From Hellea sp. (lineage in GTDB: Bacteria; Pseudomonadota; Alphaproteobacteria; Caulobacterales; Maricaulaceae), in assembly GCA_013002305.1 (NCBI GenBank), contig JABDKG010000012.1:1-57148 (forward strand): DNA of 57,148 nt, read 5' to 3'. Within the stretch, counting starts at the first letter, position 1, and each line of letters begins with the position of its first letter. Both the position numbers and the translations under genes were made by a program. The notes below the pieces were generated by a model. It was not told the origin of the DNA. It ran no database searches and worked only from the letters and a program-made list of their open reading frames with translations. Positions 7,479 to 15,158 of this stretch are shown in pieces.

Positions 7479-7670
7479 ATGGGAATGACAACGAACATAT
7501 CCCGGACAATGGAACGGGCTCTGGAAATACGGATTGCGATATCTTGCGCGGTATGGGCGGTATTTGCGATATTTGCGTTTCTCTTAGCGGCCAGATCTCA
7601 CACGCAAAAGGATGATCCGTATTACGCGCCTGACGGTAATTCAGAAGACATTCACGCGCTGAAATACTAA
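7479..7670 (+). CDS. small single-pass membrane protein
   Basis: 63 residues. One membrane helix spans about residues 17-41 (IRIAISCAVWAVFAIFAFLL), followed by a short hydrophilic tail (ARSHTQKDDPYYAPDG...). It is not recognised as a family. 'gtgaag' a few bases before the ATG could act as a weak ribosome binding site. A family A fragment starts 8 bases after the stop codon, so the gene is one more unit of the repeat-spaced island. Confidence 0.5.
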   Translation: MGMTTNISRTMERALEIRIAISCAVWAVFAIFAFLLAARSHTQKDDPYYAPDGNSEDIHALKY

Positions 7671-7677
7671 AAGTTCC

Positions 7678-7748
7678 ACCAAGTACACCGTATTAAACCC
7701 AAACCCGTAAGGCGGATAGAGCGTGAGCGAAATCCGCCATTCTCAATT
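7678..7748 (+). mobile_element. family A element A7, left-end fragment
   Basis: accaagtacaccg and 'acccaaacccgtaaggcggata' identify the left part. 'gagcgtgagcgaaatccgcc' completes one hairpin arm. The right half is missing. Confidence 0.75.
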
Positions 7749-7828
7749 AATAGCGGCGCACCGGTACGCGAAACCTGACCGATGACAGTGGCGGCAGGAA
7801 AGCACCCAATTTCCTTCCTCCCCGTGTC

Positions 7829-8014
7829 GAAAGCTAACTCCCTACGGTCGTGTCGTTTCAAGGGCGTCCAAGCCTAACTCGCTCTGCTCCGTGTCGTTTG
7901 AGGTGATTGCGATTACCCAAGTTCTATCCTCTCCGCGTTGAAGCCTAACTGCGCTACGCTCCGTGTCGTTTCAAGGGCGTCCAAGCCTAACTTCGCTTCG
8001 CTCCGTGTCGTTTG
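7829..8014 (+). repeat. four family D repeats upstream of the parB-like gene
   Basis: Copies at about 7829-7860 (decayed), 7870-7900, 7940-7971 and 7983-8014 share the core aagcctaact-cgct-gctccgtgtcgttt. Two adjacent copies are linked by the same spacer 'tcaagggcgtcc'. Related single copies lie at 1316-1350, 1505-1541 and 56359-56390, so this is a dispersed family. The rest of 7671-8058 holds no gene. Confidence 0.8.
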
Positions 8015-8058
8015 GTCGGGGGCTTGTAAGTCACGCCCCGCTCCAATATTTTACCCGG

Positions 8059-8946
8059 ATGCCCCAATCTCCCGAACCCGATCCACAACCTCAACCCTCC
8101 CGCCAATCCGAACCTCCCGATCCCACCCCCCCCGATCGCACACACCCCGCTGTGGATGATTGCGGGCGGCCTGTTTTGTCGGAGACGGAGCTTTTGATGA
8201 AGGGGGATTTGGAGCAGCTGTTGGCGCATGTCGGGCTGGGGGATATTCCGCTGTCGGAGCTGGGCGGGAATTATCCGGGCAAGGATTCGGCGCAGGCGGC
8301 GCGCGATAAAAAAGCGCGCGACCGGGACGCGCAGATATATCAGAGACGGCCGAGCGCCTGGAGGGCGAACCAGATCGCGCGCGGCGAGCCGGCCGAGCTG
8401 CCGCTGGCCTATCAGCCGTCAAATAATTGTCTGGCGGAAGAAAATCCGATCGATATCGCGTTCGACCTTCAGACCGAAATGTGGCGGACCGGCCATAATG
8501 TCACCGATATGGCCCATGAGATCGGGCGCTCGCGCGCCTATGTGCGCAATCACCTCAGACTGTTAAAACTGCCGCTCGAGATACAGGATCATGTCAGTCA
8601 GGGCCGGCTGAGCGAGGGCCACGCCCGGGCGATCGCCAAAATGCGCGACCCGAAGGCGATGGCGCGGCTGATCATCAAGCGCCAGATCTCGGTGCGCGGC
8701 GCGGAAACCATTGCCCGGCGGCTGCGTTATATCGGGCCTGACGGGCTGCTGAGCCGCGAGACCGCCATTCCGCAGACCCATTATGCCGAGGGTATGATCG
8801 AGGCGGCGCTGGGCTGTAAGGCGCGGCTCAAAGACCGGGCCGGACGTGGCAAATTTGAGATCCACTATAAAAACCCCGCCCAAGCCCAGGAAATCCTCGA
8901 CCGCCTTTGCCGCGATTATTCCCTCGGCGCAATCCAGCAGATGTAA
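8059..8946 (+). CDS. divergent ParB/Spo0J-family DNA-binding protein
   Basis: 295 residues from the ATG at 8059; upstream frame is family D repeat sequence. After a Pro-rich leader (1-35), residues 45-130 align loosely with the ParB N-terminal domain and 140-235 with its helix-turn-helix domain (DMAHEIGRSRAYVRNHLRLLKLP, then GRLSEGHARAIAK). The expected CTP-binding box GERRxRA is replaced by QRRPSAWRANQIA and the ENIQR box reads EENPID. Partition activity through CTP clamping is therefore doubtful. No parA or parS is visible nearby. An orphan, specialised ParB paralogue is most likely. Residues 62-77 are encoded by DNA repeated at 4320-4367. Confidence 0.85.
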   Translation: MPQSPEPDPQPQPSRQSEPPDPTPPDRTHPAVDDCGRPVLSETELLMKGDLEQLLAHVGLGDIPLSELGGNYPGKDSAQAARDKKARDRDAQIYQRRPSAWRANQIARGEPAELPLAYQPSNNCLAEENPIDIAFDLQTEMWRTGHNVTDMAHEIGRSRAYVRNHLRLLKLPLEIQDHVSQGRLSEGHARAIAKMRDPKAMARLIIKRQISVRGAETIARRLRYIGPDGLLSRETAIPQTHYAEGMIEAALGCKARLKDRAGRGKFEIHYKNPAQAQEILDRLCRDYSLGAIQQM

Positions 8947-9023
8947 GCGCAAAGACGCCTAGCTGATCGCTCAATTTGCGCGCCGCATTTGATTTTGGCC
9001 GGACGCATCGTTAAGCACGGTCC

Positions 9024-10532
9024 ATGACGGAAAATTTTTGGATTTTGCGGCCTCTGATCATCGCGATCCTGATCGGGATTTTGGCGGCGTGCGGGCAAGC
9101 GGAAAAGACGCGACAGGCCGCAACAGTCCCGGAGCCCCGGGAAGCGGACCCGCCCAATATTATCATTATCTACGCTGATGATATGGGCTTTGCGGATGTC
9201 GGTTATCACAATTTGCGCGCCGATATCCGGACGCCCCATATTGACGCGCTGGCGGCGGACGGCGCGGTTTTTACCCAGGCCTATGTGACCTCGCCGGTCT
9301 GCGCCCCGTCGCGCGCCGGGCTGCTATTGGGGGATTATCAGAACAAGATCGGGTTCGAGACCAATCTGGATCTCAAATCCCCCGATATGCGCCGCCGTTT
9401 CAAACAAGCCGGCACAATTGCCGAGGACTTACAGGCACGGGGCTATAATACCGCGATGGCCGGCAAGTGGCATTTGCCGAGCTATGGCCAGCTCGAACAA
9501 TATGGATTTCAATATTTTCTACAAACCAAAGGCGTCGGTCCGGGCTATACCAATACCGCCGCCGACGGGACAATTATTCCGACCCGGCCGGTGCCGGAAG
9601 GCTACCATATTGAGCTGGGGGCGCAGTTTGCCAGCGACCATATCAAGCGCAGCAGCGAGGACCCGTTTTTCTTTTACTGGGCGCCGCGTGTGCCCCATGT
9701 GCCGCTCGATGCGCCGGACCAGTACCTTGCGCGCTTCCCCGGCGACATGCCGGAGCGCCGCCGCCAGGCGCTGGCAATGATCTCGGCCATGGATGACGGG
9801 GTGGGGCGGATCCTGGAAACCTTACGCGAGACCGGGCAGGACAAAAACACGCTGATCTTTTTTATCAATGATAATGGCGCGCCGACCCGGATCACAATGC
9901 CGGACGGCGGGAGCTTCAAGTCCGGCTGGAACGGCTCGATCAACACGCCGCTTCTGGGCGAGAAAAATATGCTGACCGAAGGCGGTATCCGCGTGCCTTT
10001 CATTGTCAATTGGCCGGGCCGGATCGGGCCAGGCAAATGGCTGAATGATCCGGTCATGACCTTTGATGTGGCGGCGACAATCCGGGCGGCGACCGGGCAG
10101 GCGGACGCGCCGGACCTGCCGGGTCAGAACCTATTGCCCCATATTGACGGGCACAATACCGGCGCTCCGCATGAGGCGCTCTATTGGCGTTTCGAAGCCC
10201 AGAGCGCCGTCCGCGTCGGGGACTGGAAACTGCTCAATTTCGAGGGTCGTTCCTACTTGTTTAATCTCACAGAAGATCCAGGCGAGACGACCGATTTAGC
10301 TATGCAATATCCGGACAAGGTCGCCGCGCTTGATCAACGTCTTAAAGTCTGGACCGCCGGCCTCGAGCATGATCCTGCGAAGCTCAGTGATCGCGCCCGA
10401 ACGCGCCGCCGGGAGTTCTACGCCCATTATCTCGACGGTAAACAAGATATCAATATGGACCTTATCAATGCAGATCTCATCTATGGGGTTAATCCAAGCG
10501 ACATTAAACAGGAAATAGAAGAGAACCGTTAA
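9024..10532 (+). CDS. lipoprotein sulfatase (type I, formylglycine-dependent)
   Basis: 502 residues. An N-terminal hydrophobic segment ends in the lipobox LAAC (Cys23), so the enzyme is likely anchored in the periplasm or outer membrane. Residues 44-56 (PNIIIIYADDMGF) supply metal-binding aspartates. CAPSRAGLLLG at 93-103 is the sulfatase signature whose Cys93 is converted to formylglycine. GKWHL and NDNG follow as expected. The length is normal for an arylsulfatase. It removes sulfate from an organic sulfate ester; the substrate cannot be told, but polysaccharide or aryl sulfates are usual. Maturation needs a formylglycine-generating enzyme not seen in this window. Confidence 0.92.
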   Translation: MTENFWILRPLIIAILIGILAACGQAEKTRQAATVPEPREADPPNIIIIYADDMGFADVGYHNLRADIRTPHIDALAADGAVFTQAYVTSPVCAPSRAGLLLGDYQNKIGFETNLDLKSPDMRRRFKQAGTIAEDLQARGYNTAMAGKWHLPSYGQLEQYGFQYFLQTKGVGPGYTNTAADGTIIPTRPVPEGYHIELGAQFASDHIKRSSEDPFFFYWAPRVPHVPLDAPDQYLARFPGDMPERRRQALAMISAMDDGVGRILETLRETGQDKNTLIFFINDNGAPTRITMPDGGSFKSGWNGSINTPLLGEKNMLTEGGIRVPFIVNWPGRIGPGKWLNDPVMTFDVAATIRAATGQADAPDLPGQNLLPHIDGHNTGAPHEALYWRFEAQSAVRVGDWKLLNFEGRSYLFNLTEDPGETTDLAMQYPDKVAALDQRLKVWTAGLEHDPAKLSDRARTRRREFYAHYLDGKQDINMDLINADLIYGVNPSDIKQEIEENR

Positions 10533-10651
10533 GTGGAGATCCGCCCAGCGATCTGTCTGCGGCGTAGATGGCTGCGCAAGGGAACCAATGACAGCGTCGC
10601 GGGTTATGTCTATAACAGCTTTACCCAATGTTTAACGAAAGAGGATTTATC

Positions 10652-10861
10652 ATGGCCAGTAGCACGTACGCCGTTACAAAAATTGTCGGCACATCCAAAA
10701 CATCAATCGAGGACGCAATCGAGGGCGCAATCGCAACAGCCAGCAAGAGCCTGCGCGGGCTGGACTGGTTCGAGGTCATCTCGACCCGGGGCTATATCGA
10801 CAATGACAAAGTCAAATATTATCAGGTCACGCTCGAGCTCGGTTTTAAATATGATGGCTAG
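10652..10861 (+). CDS. dodecin flavin-binding protein
   Basis: 69 residues from the ATG at 10652, preceded by aaagagg. The sequence (YAVTKIVGTSKTSIEDAI...LDWFEVISTRGYI...YYQVTLELGFKYDG) matches dodecin throughout, including the Trp in LDWFEV that stacks on flavin. Dodecins form hollow dodecamers that store riboflavin, FMN or related flavins in the cytoplasm. It stands alone after the sulfatase on the same strand. Confidence 0.93.
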   Translation: MASSTYAVTKIVGTSKTSIEDAIEGAIATASKSLRGLDWFEVISTRGYIDNDKVKYYQVTLELGFKYDG

Positions 10862-10882
10862 CTAAGCGCCCGAATTGCGCGC

Positions 10883-11419
10883 CTAAAACGCCAGAAGCGG
10901 CACATAGACCAGCAGCGATCCGGCGACATAAATCCCGTCGACGATTGTCTTTTTGCGGGTGCCGTCCCGGACGCGAAATATGTGAAGGATCATCCGCCGC
11001 AGCAGGAAGGTGTAGAGCACATAGTAAATCCCGGGAATGATATGGGCGGTCCAGGGGTAGCTCGACGTGCCGGTCCCGAACGCGGCGAGGATCCAGTCAA
11101 GCTGGGCCAAAACGCCGAGAACGCCGAGGGCCGAATTGATCAGCAGCCAGCCAATATCGTCAAGCCCGAAAATCACCAGATAGAAGATCAGATAGATCGA
11201 AATCGCAAAGCCCGAGAACAGATAGTTAAACGCCGGAGCCGGGGCGTCCGATCCGTAAGACATGAAAAAGCCGGCCGAGCCAAAGGCCAGCATATGAACC
11301 AGAAAAAATCCGTAAACAAAATAGACCGCCTTGCGGTCATTGCCAAAGATCGTGCCGGTTGAGCCATATCCGCTTTGGTTTTGTGTGTCTGTGTCGGGTA
11401 TGGGTACGTCCTGCGCCAT
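10883..11419 (-). CDS. polytopic membrane protein of unknown function
   Basis: 178 residues from the ATG at 11419; the open frame runs further upstream, but this start removes an unlikely basic leader. A hydrophilic N-terminus (about 30 residues) is followed by about five membrane helices. Conserved-looking charged spots include GLDDIGW in a loop and RRMILHIFRVRDGTRKK before the last helix. Not recognised. It converges with the dodecin gene, 21 bases apart. Confidence 0.75.
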   Translation of the reverse strand: MAQDVPIPDTDTQNQSGYGSTGTIFGNDRKAVYFVYGFFLVHMLAFGSAGFFMSYGSDAPAPAFNYLFSGFAISIYLIFYLVIFGLDDIGWLLINSALGVLGVLAQLDWILAAFGTGTSSYPWTAHIIPGIYYVLYTFLLRRMILHIFRVRDGTRKKTIVDGIYVAGSLLVYVPLLAF

Positions 11420-11548
11420 GGAGTTGTCATCATAGCCTATTTTGAGGCCCGCCAAAAGAGCAGGTTTTGCTGGCCGCATCCGGGCCCGATTCAAAAAGTG
11501 ACAAGCGCCAAAACGGTGCTACACTGGTGACACGAGACGGAGACGCAT

Positions 11549-11812
11549 TTGAACAATCCCAAGCAAATATTCATCATTGCCATCACCGCCTTTATGACGC
11601 TTTTTGCGGTTCAGAATATGGCTTCGGTTCAGCTAAAGTTCTTATTCTGGTCGTTTGAAACGCGGCGTATTCTGGTGATCGCGATCAGCTTTTTGTGCGG
11701 CTATTTACTGTCCTCTTTATTGCGCCAGCGCGCCGCCCACAAAAAATCCATAGCCGTAAAAGAGGCCGTGAAAGAGGCTGTGAAAGAGACAGGGCAAGAG
11801 CCAAAGACATGA
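11549..11812 (+). CDS. LapA-domain inner-membrane protein
   Basis: 87 residues starting with TTG at 11549. Two membrane helices (about 6-24 and 38-60), with AVQNMASVQLKFLFWSF between them, are the LapA/DUF1049 signature. Members are linked to lipopolysaccharide assembly control (LapA with LapB) in enterobacteria; that role here is inference. The tail holds a short in-frame repeat (VKEAVKEAVKE). The stop overlaps the next start as ATGA, indicating translational coupling with the AlkD-like gene. Confidence 0.88.
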   Translation: MNNPKQIFIIAITAFMTLFAVQNMASVQLKFLFWSFETRRILVIAISFLCGYLLSSLLRQRAAHKKSIAVKEAVKEAVKETGQEPKT

Positions 11813-12453
11813 ATATCAGCCCCGACGCGCAGCGCATTCTCGCAACAATTGATCCGGCGCGCACCAAGCTGGGGGACCTTCGCAAGATCGCCAAAGAGAT
11901 CAAAAAAGATCACGCTCTGGCGATGGAGCTTTGGAGCACAGGCGAGGTCCTGCCGCGCCAGCTCGCCATTCTTATTATGGATAAGAAGCTTCTGAGCCAA
12001 GATGTGATTGACGGGCTCTGCGCCGACATAGAGGCGCACGGCTTTGACGATCAATGCCATTTGATCGACTGGCTGATGGCTAATCAACTATCCAAAGACA
12101 AAAAAACAGTCGCTATGATGGAGAGCTGGCGCGACAGCCCGTCGGCCCTGCAGCGCCGTCTGTTCTGGTATCATCAGGCGCGCCTGCGCTGGATGGGCAA
12201 GACCGGCCACGACAATACTGACGAGCTGCTCGGTCTGATCGAGGACGGGCTCGCCGGCGAGCAGCCGATGGTGCAATGGGCGATGAATTTTACCGCCGGC
12301 CAGATCGGCAAATTCGAGGCGCCGCTGCGGCCGCGCTGCATTGCGCTGGGCGAGCGGATCGGGCTTTATAAGGACGAGATGGTCGCCAAGAACTGCACCC
12401 CGAGCTATCTGCCGGAGTTCATCCGGATCGAGGTCGCCAAACTATCCGGTTAG
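11809..12453 (+). CDS. AlkD-like DNA alkylation repair protein
   Basis: 214 residues from the ATG at 11809, which overlaps the LapA stop by four bases. The sequence is all-helical, with the HEAT-like repeat pattern of the AlkD glycosylase family (LRKIAKEIKKDHALAMELWSTG..., then WLMANQLSKDKKTV, then MVQWAMNFTAGQIG). Members remove bulky or cationic alkylated purines without base flipping. I did not map the AlkD catalytic Asp/Trp residues with certainty, so activity is inferred from family resemblance. Confidence 0.8.
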   Translation: MNISPDAQRILATIDPARTKLGDLRKIAKEIKKDHALAMELWSTGEVLPRQLAILIMDKKLLSQDVIDGLCADIEAHGFDDQCHLIDWLMANQLSKDKKTVAMMESWRDSPSALQRRLFWYHQARLRWMGKTGHDNTDELLGLIEDGLAGEQPMVQWAMNFTAGQIGKFEAPLRPRCIALGERIGLYKDEMVAKNCTPSYLPEFIRIEVAKLSG

Positions 12454-12549
12454 GGCGCGAATGGGTTCATGGCATTGACACAAAAGGCGCGCACGTTAAG
12501 CTTAGAAACATAAGCAGGATTGGGGCAAGATTAATTGGAATGCGCGTCG

Positions 12550-13083
12550 ATGGCTGCCAAAGATAAATCCGCCGATAATGTCTCTGTTCCGCTGGACCGG
12601 GATCTGTTCATGCGCACCCTTATACGCGAGCTCTCCGGGACCCTGGAAGACGTCGTCGGATTGGAAGACGCCTCGGGCTATATCAGTATTGTCGGCCTGA
12701 CCATTGGCGGCAATATTAATCAGGCTTATCGCAAAGCCCTGCAGCTTGACCATCTGAACCGGTCGCAAGTGGCTGACGTGCTGGTTGATTTGAAGCGGCG
12801 GATCGAGGGCGATTTTTACATCATTGAAGAAAATGAAGACCGAATTGTGCTCGGCAATAGAGCTTGCCCCTTTGGGGATAAAGTTATCGGACGGCCCTCT
12901 ATGTGCATGATGACGTCCAATGTGTTTGGCAGTATTGCCGCTGAGAATTTGGGTTATGGGAAAGTTGAGCTTCAGCGCACGATAGCCTTGGGCGATAAAG
13001 AGTGCCGGATCATTGTCTACCTCAACAAAAATGCTGCCGGCAGAGACGTGGACGGACGCGAATATTTCAGAACTCCCGCTTAA
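12550..13083 (+). CDS. MetOD1-like sensory/output domain protein
   Basis: 177 residues from ATG 12550; a TTG at 12535 gives five more. The C-terminal two-thirds resemble the 'methanogen output domain 1' (MetOD1) type: [10 protein letters not shown], then [20 protein letters not shown], then [15 protein letters not shown]. Three cysteines at these positions suggest metal or redox sensing, which is inference. It overlaps the following kinase gene and so is probably co-translated with it. A regulatory partner of the kinase is the natural guess. Confidence 0.75.
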   Translation: MAAKDKSADNVSVPLDRDLFMRTLIRELSGTLEDVVGLEDASGYISIVGLTIGGNINQAYRKALQLDHLNRSQVADVLVDLKRRIEGDFYIIEENEDRIVLGNRACPFGDKVIGRPSMCMMTSNVFGSIAAENLGYGKVELQRTIALGDKECRIIVYLNKNAAGRDVDGREYFRTPA

Positions 13084-14467
13084 ATTCCTGGCCCATTTCG
13101 AGGCTATCAGCGCGGCTGATCCGCGTAACTGCGTCGTGATCGACACGCAGGGAAAAATCCATGGGTTAAATCCGCCGGCCAGACGCGCCTTGCCGTGGCT
13201 CGCTTCGGGCGTGAATTTAATGACAAGCTGCGCCGATCCTAAGGCGCTTAAAAACTATCTTGTGACCTGCGCCCGGACACGGGCCGCGCTTCCCGGAACC
13301 GTGCATCTGACGGACCCGGACGGGCTTGAAACGGAATGGACCTGTCATGGCGGACTGGTCGATCATCTGGAAGATGATACCCCGATCCTGATTTTAAGGA
13401 TGCAGATTCCGGAACTGGGCAAGTCCGTGTTCGCCAAACTCAATGATAAAATTGAGGCACTGAACGCCGAGCTGGAGTGGCGGGTTCGAGCCGATGATGC
13501 CACCGCACATCTGGCCGCCATTGTCGCGTCTTCCGTCGATGCAATTTATAGCAAAGACCTCGAAAAAGTGGTGACCAGCTGGAATAAGGGCGCGGAAATT
13601 ATGTTCGGATATTCGGCGGACGAGATGATCGGCGCGTCTATTCTTTCGGTTGTTCCAGACGATAAGCTGGCTGAAGAGGAAATGCTTTTAAAGCGGCTGC
13701 GAGACGGCGAAATATTAGCGCCGATAGAGACCGTACGCCAGCGTAAAGACGGCAAGCTGATTGACGTGTCGATAACCTCATCCCCCATTACAAACCGGGA
13801 CGGCGATGTCGTCGGTTATTCTAAAATATTGCGAGACGTCAGTGAACGAATTGCGGCCGTTAATCATCAGAAACTATTGATGCAGGAACTCGCACACCGA
13901 TCCAAAAACCAGATGGCCGTCATTAGTGCCATGGCTCGGCAAACCGCAAAAAACTCCAAGTCAATTCAGGACTTTCGCAAGACGTTTGAGCAGCGCCTGC
14001 AAGGCCTTTCCGTATCGATCGGACTTTTGGTGGAGCGCGGCTGGAGCGGCGCGCCGCTGGATCAATTGATCAATATCCAGTCCAAAACATTTATAACTGA
14101 AAAGTCCAAGCTCCGGTGCAGCGGTCCGGATGTGACCCTTGATAATGTTGCCTCCGAAGCCATCGGGTTAGCGCTCCATGAGCTGGCGACCAACAGTTTG
14201 AAATATGGGGCTTGGTCATCGCGGTCGGGATTTGTCACTCTGAGCTGGGAGATCATACCGGGCGATGCCGGAGATTTGGAAATTGTCTGGAAGGAGCAGG
14301 GCGGTCCGGCCGTTAAAGAACCGAGCCATACCGGGTTTGGCCAGATCGTGATCGAGCGATTGGTGGCACAGAAACTGTCGACCGATGTCAAGCTCGTCTA
14401 TTCGCCAGAAGGCGTCATATGGACATTCCGATTGCCCGCTCAACATTTCAGTCTGGCCTCGAAATAG
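13031..14467 (+). CDS. PAS-domain HWE-family sensor histidine kinase
   Basis: 478 residues from the ATG at 13031; a TTG at 13013 is an alternative. Either way the gene overlaps the MetOD1-like gene by at least 50 bases. The N-terminal ~130 residues look like a divergent PAS. A short coiled linker follows, then a clear PAS/PAC (about 160-280), then the HWE kinase core with phosphoacceptor His289 in [11 protein letters not shown] and the N-box [11 protein letters not shown]. There is no membrane segment. The response regulator 56 bases downstream is the obvious partner. Confidence 0.9.
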   Translation: MLPAETWTDANISELPLKFLAHFEAISAADPRNCVVIDTQGKIHGLNPPARRALPWLASGVNLMTSCADPKALKNYLVTCARTRAALPGTVHLTDPDGLETEWTCHGGLVDHLEDDTPILILRMQIPELGKSVFAKLNDKIEALNAELEWRVRADDATAHLAAIVASSVDAIYSKDLEKVVTSWNKGAEIMFGYSADEMIGASILSVVPDDKLAEEEMLLKRLRDGEILAPIETVRQRKDGKLIDVSITSSPITNRDGDVVGYSKILRDVSERIAAVNHQKLLMQELAHRSKNQMAVISAMARQTAKNSKSIQDFRKTFEQRLQGLSVSIGLLVERGWSGAPLDQLINIQSKTFITEKSKLRCSGPDVTLDNVASEAIGLALHELATNSLKYGAWSSRSGFVTLSWEIIPGDAGDLEIVWKEQGGPAVKEPSHTGFGQIVIERLVAQKLSTDVKLVYSPEGVIWTFRLPAQHFSLASK

Positions 14468-14489
14468 GCGGGCGGATCGAATCTCTGAT

Positions 14490-14517
14490 TTGAAAAATAA
14501 ATTACTTTTGGTATAAT
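14490..14517 (+). promoter_or_regulatory. sigma-70-like promoter giving a leaderless mRNA
   Basis: TTGAAA (14490-14495), a 16-base spacer and TATAAT (14512-14517). Transcription would start about 6-7 bases later, at or next to the ATG at 14524, leaving no room for a ribosome binding site. This predicts a leaderless transcript for the response regulator, separate from read-through from the kinase gene. Confidence 0.6.
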
Positions 14518-14523
14518 ATTCAC

Positions 14524-14889
14524 ATGTCGCTGGATGGACATAATATCCTCGTCGTTGAAGACGAGTTCTTGATCGCGCTCGATTTGCAGGATTCTCTCGA
14601 GGATGAGGGCGCGGCGGTTATTGGCCCTGCCGACACTGTGCCAGGCGCACTTAAACTTCTCAGCCAAGAGAAAATCTGCGCCGCCATTTTGGATATCAAT
14701 CTTGGCAGAGAAAATTCCAAAGATGTCGCTGTAAAGTTAACGGCAGCGGATATCCCGTTTCTGTATCACTCAGGCCAAGGCGCGCTTGAAGAATTGTCGG
14801 AGTGGCCACAGGCTCCGGTTTTAACGAAACCCTCCAGCCCGGACGTTCTCATCACGAAATTAACCGAGCTTCTCAATCCGGTGCGCTAG
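14524..14889 (+). CDS. single-domain response regulator
   Basis: 121 residues, a receiver domain only. Acidic residues Glu12-Asp13 (VVEDE), phosphoacceptor Asp57 (ILDINL), Ser83 and Lys102 (LTKPSS) are all present, so the domain should be phosphorylatable. There is no output domain, which fits the single-domain regulators commonly paired with HWE kinases in alphaproteobacteria, for instance in phosphorelays. It follows the HWE kinase on the same strand. 14890-15158 holds no further gene. Confidence 0.92.
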   Translation: MSLDGHNILVVEDEFLIALDLQDSLEDEGAAVIGPADTVPGALKLLSQEKICAAILDINLGRENSKDVAVKLTAADIPFLYHSGQGALEELSEWPQAPVLTKPSSPDVLITKLTELLNPVR

Positions 14890-15158
14890 GCTGGATCTGA
14901 GCGTCTCTTGCACGATGCTCAGCGCCGGGTCAGCGCTGTTTCCCGGGCAAGGGAATTTTAATGCCTGCCGGGCGGGGACGCCGACAATAGCATTGCCGTT
15001 TAACCATCTTTCTATATAGATGAAGTATAAAAATTGAGGGATCTTATCGGATTAGGCCAGCGCTGCAGTTTGACTTCAATATTATAAAAATACAGTCGGC
15101 ACAGCGTTCCCGAAGAAAAAGGTCAGACTTTACAGGCGAGACATTTGGGGAGAACATC

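Noticed and set aside
2439-7748. Integron cassette array
   Set aside because: The spacers lack attC-like RYYYAAC/GTTRRRY boxes, genes face both directions, and no integrase is seen. The terminal inverted repeats fit MITE-like elements better.
7829-8014. Possible CRISPR array
   Set aside because: The repeats are imperfect, spacers vary from 9 to 40 bases and two contain the same sequence, and no cas gene is near. It is a dispersed repeat family.
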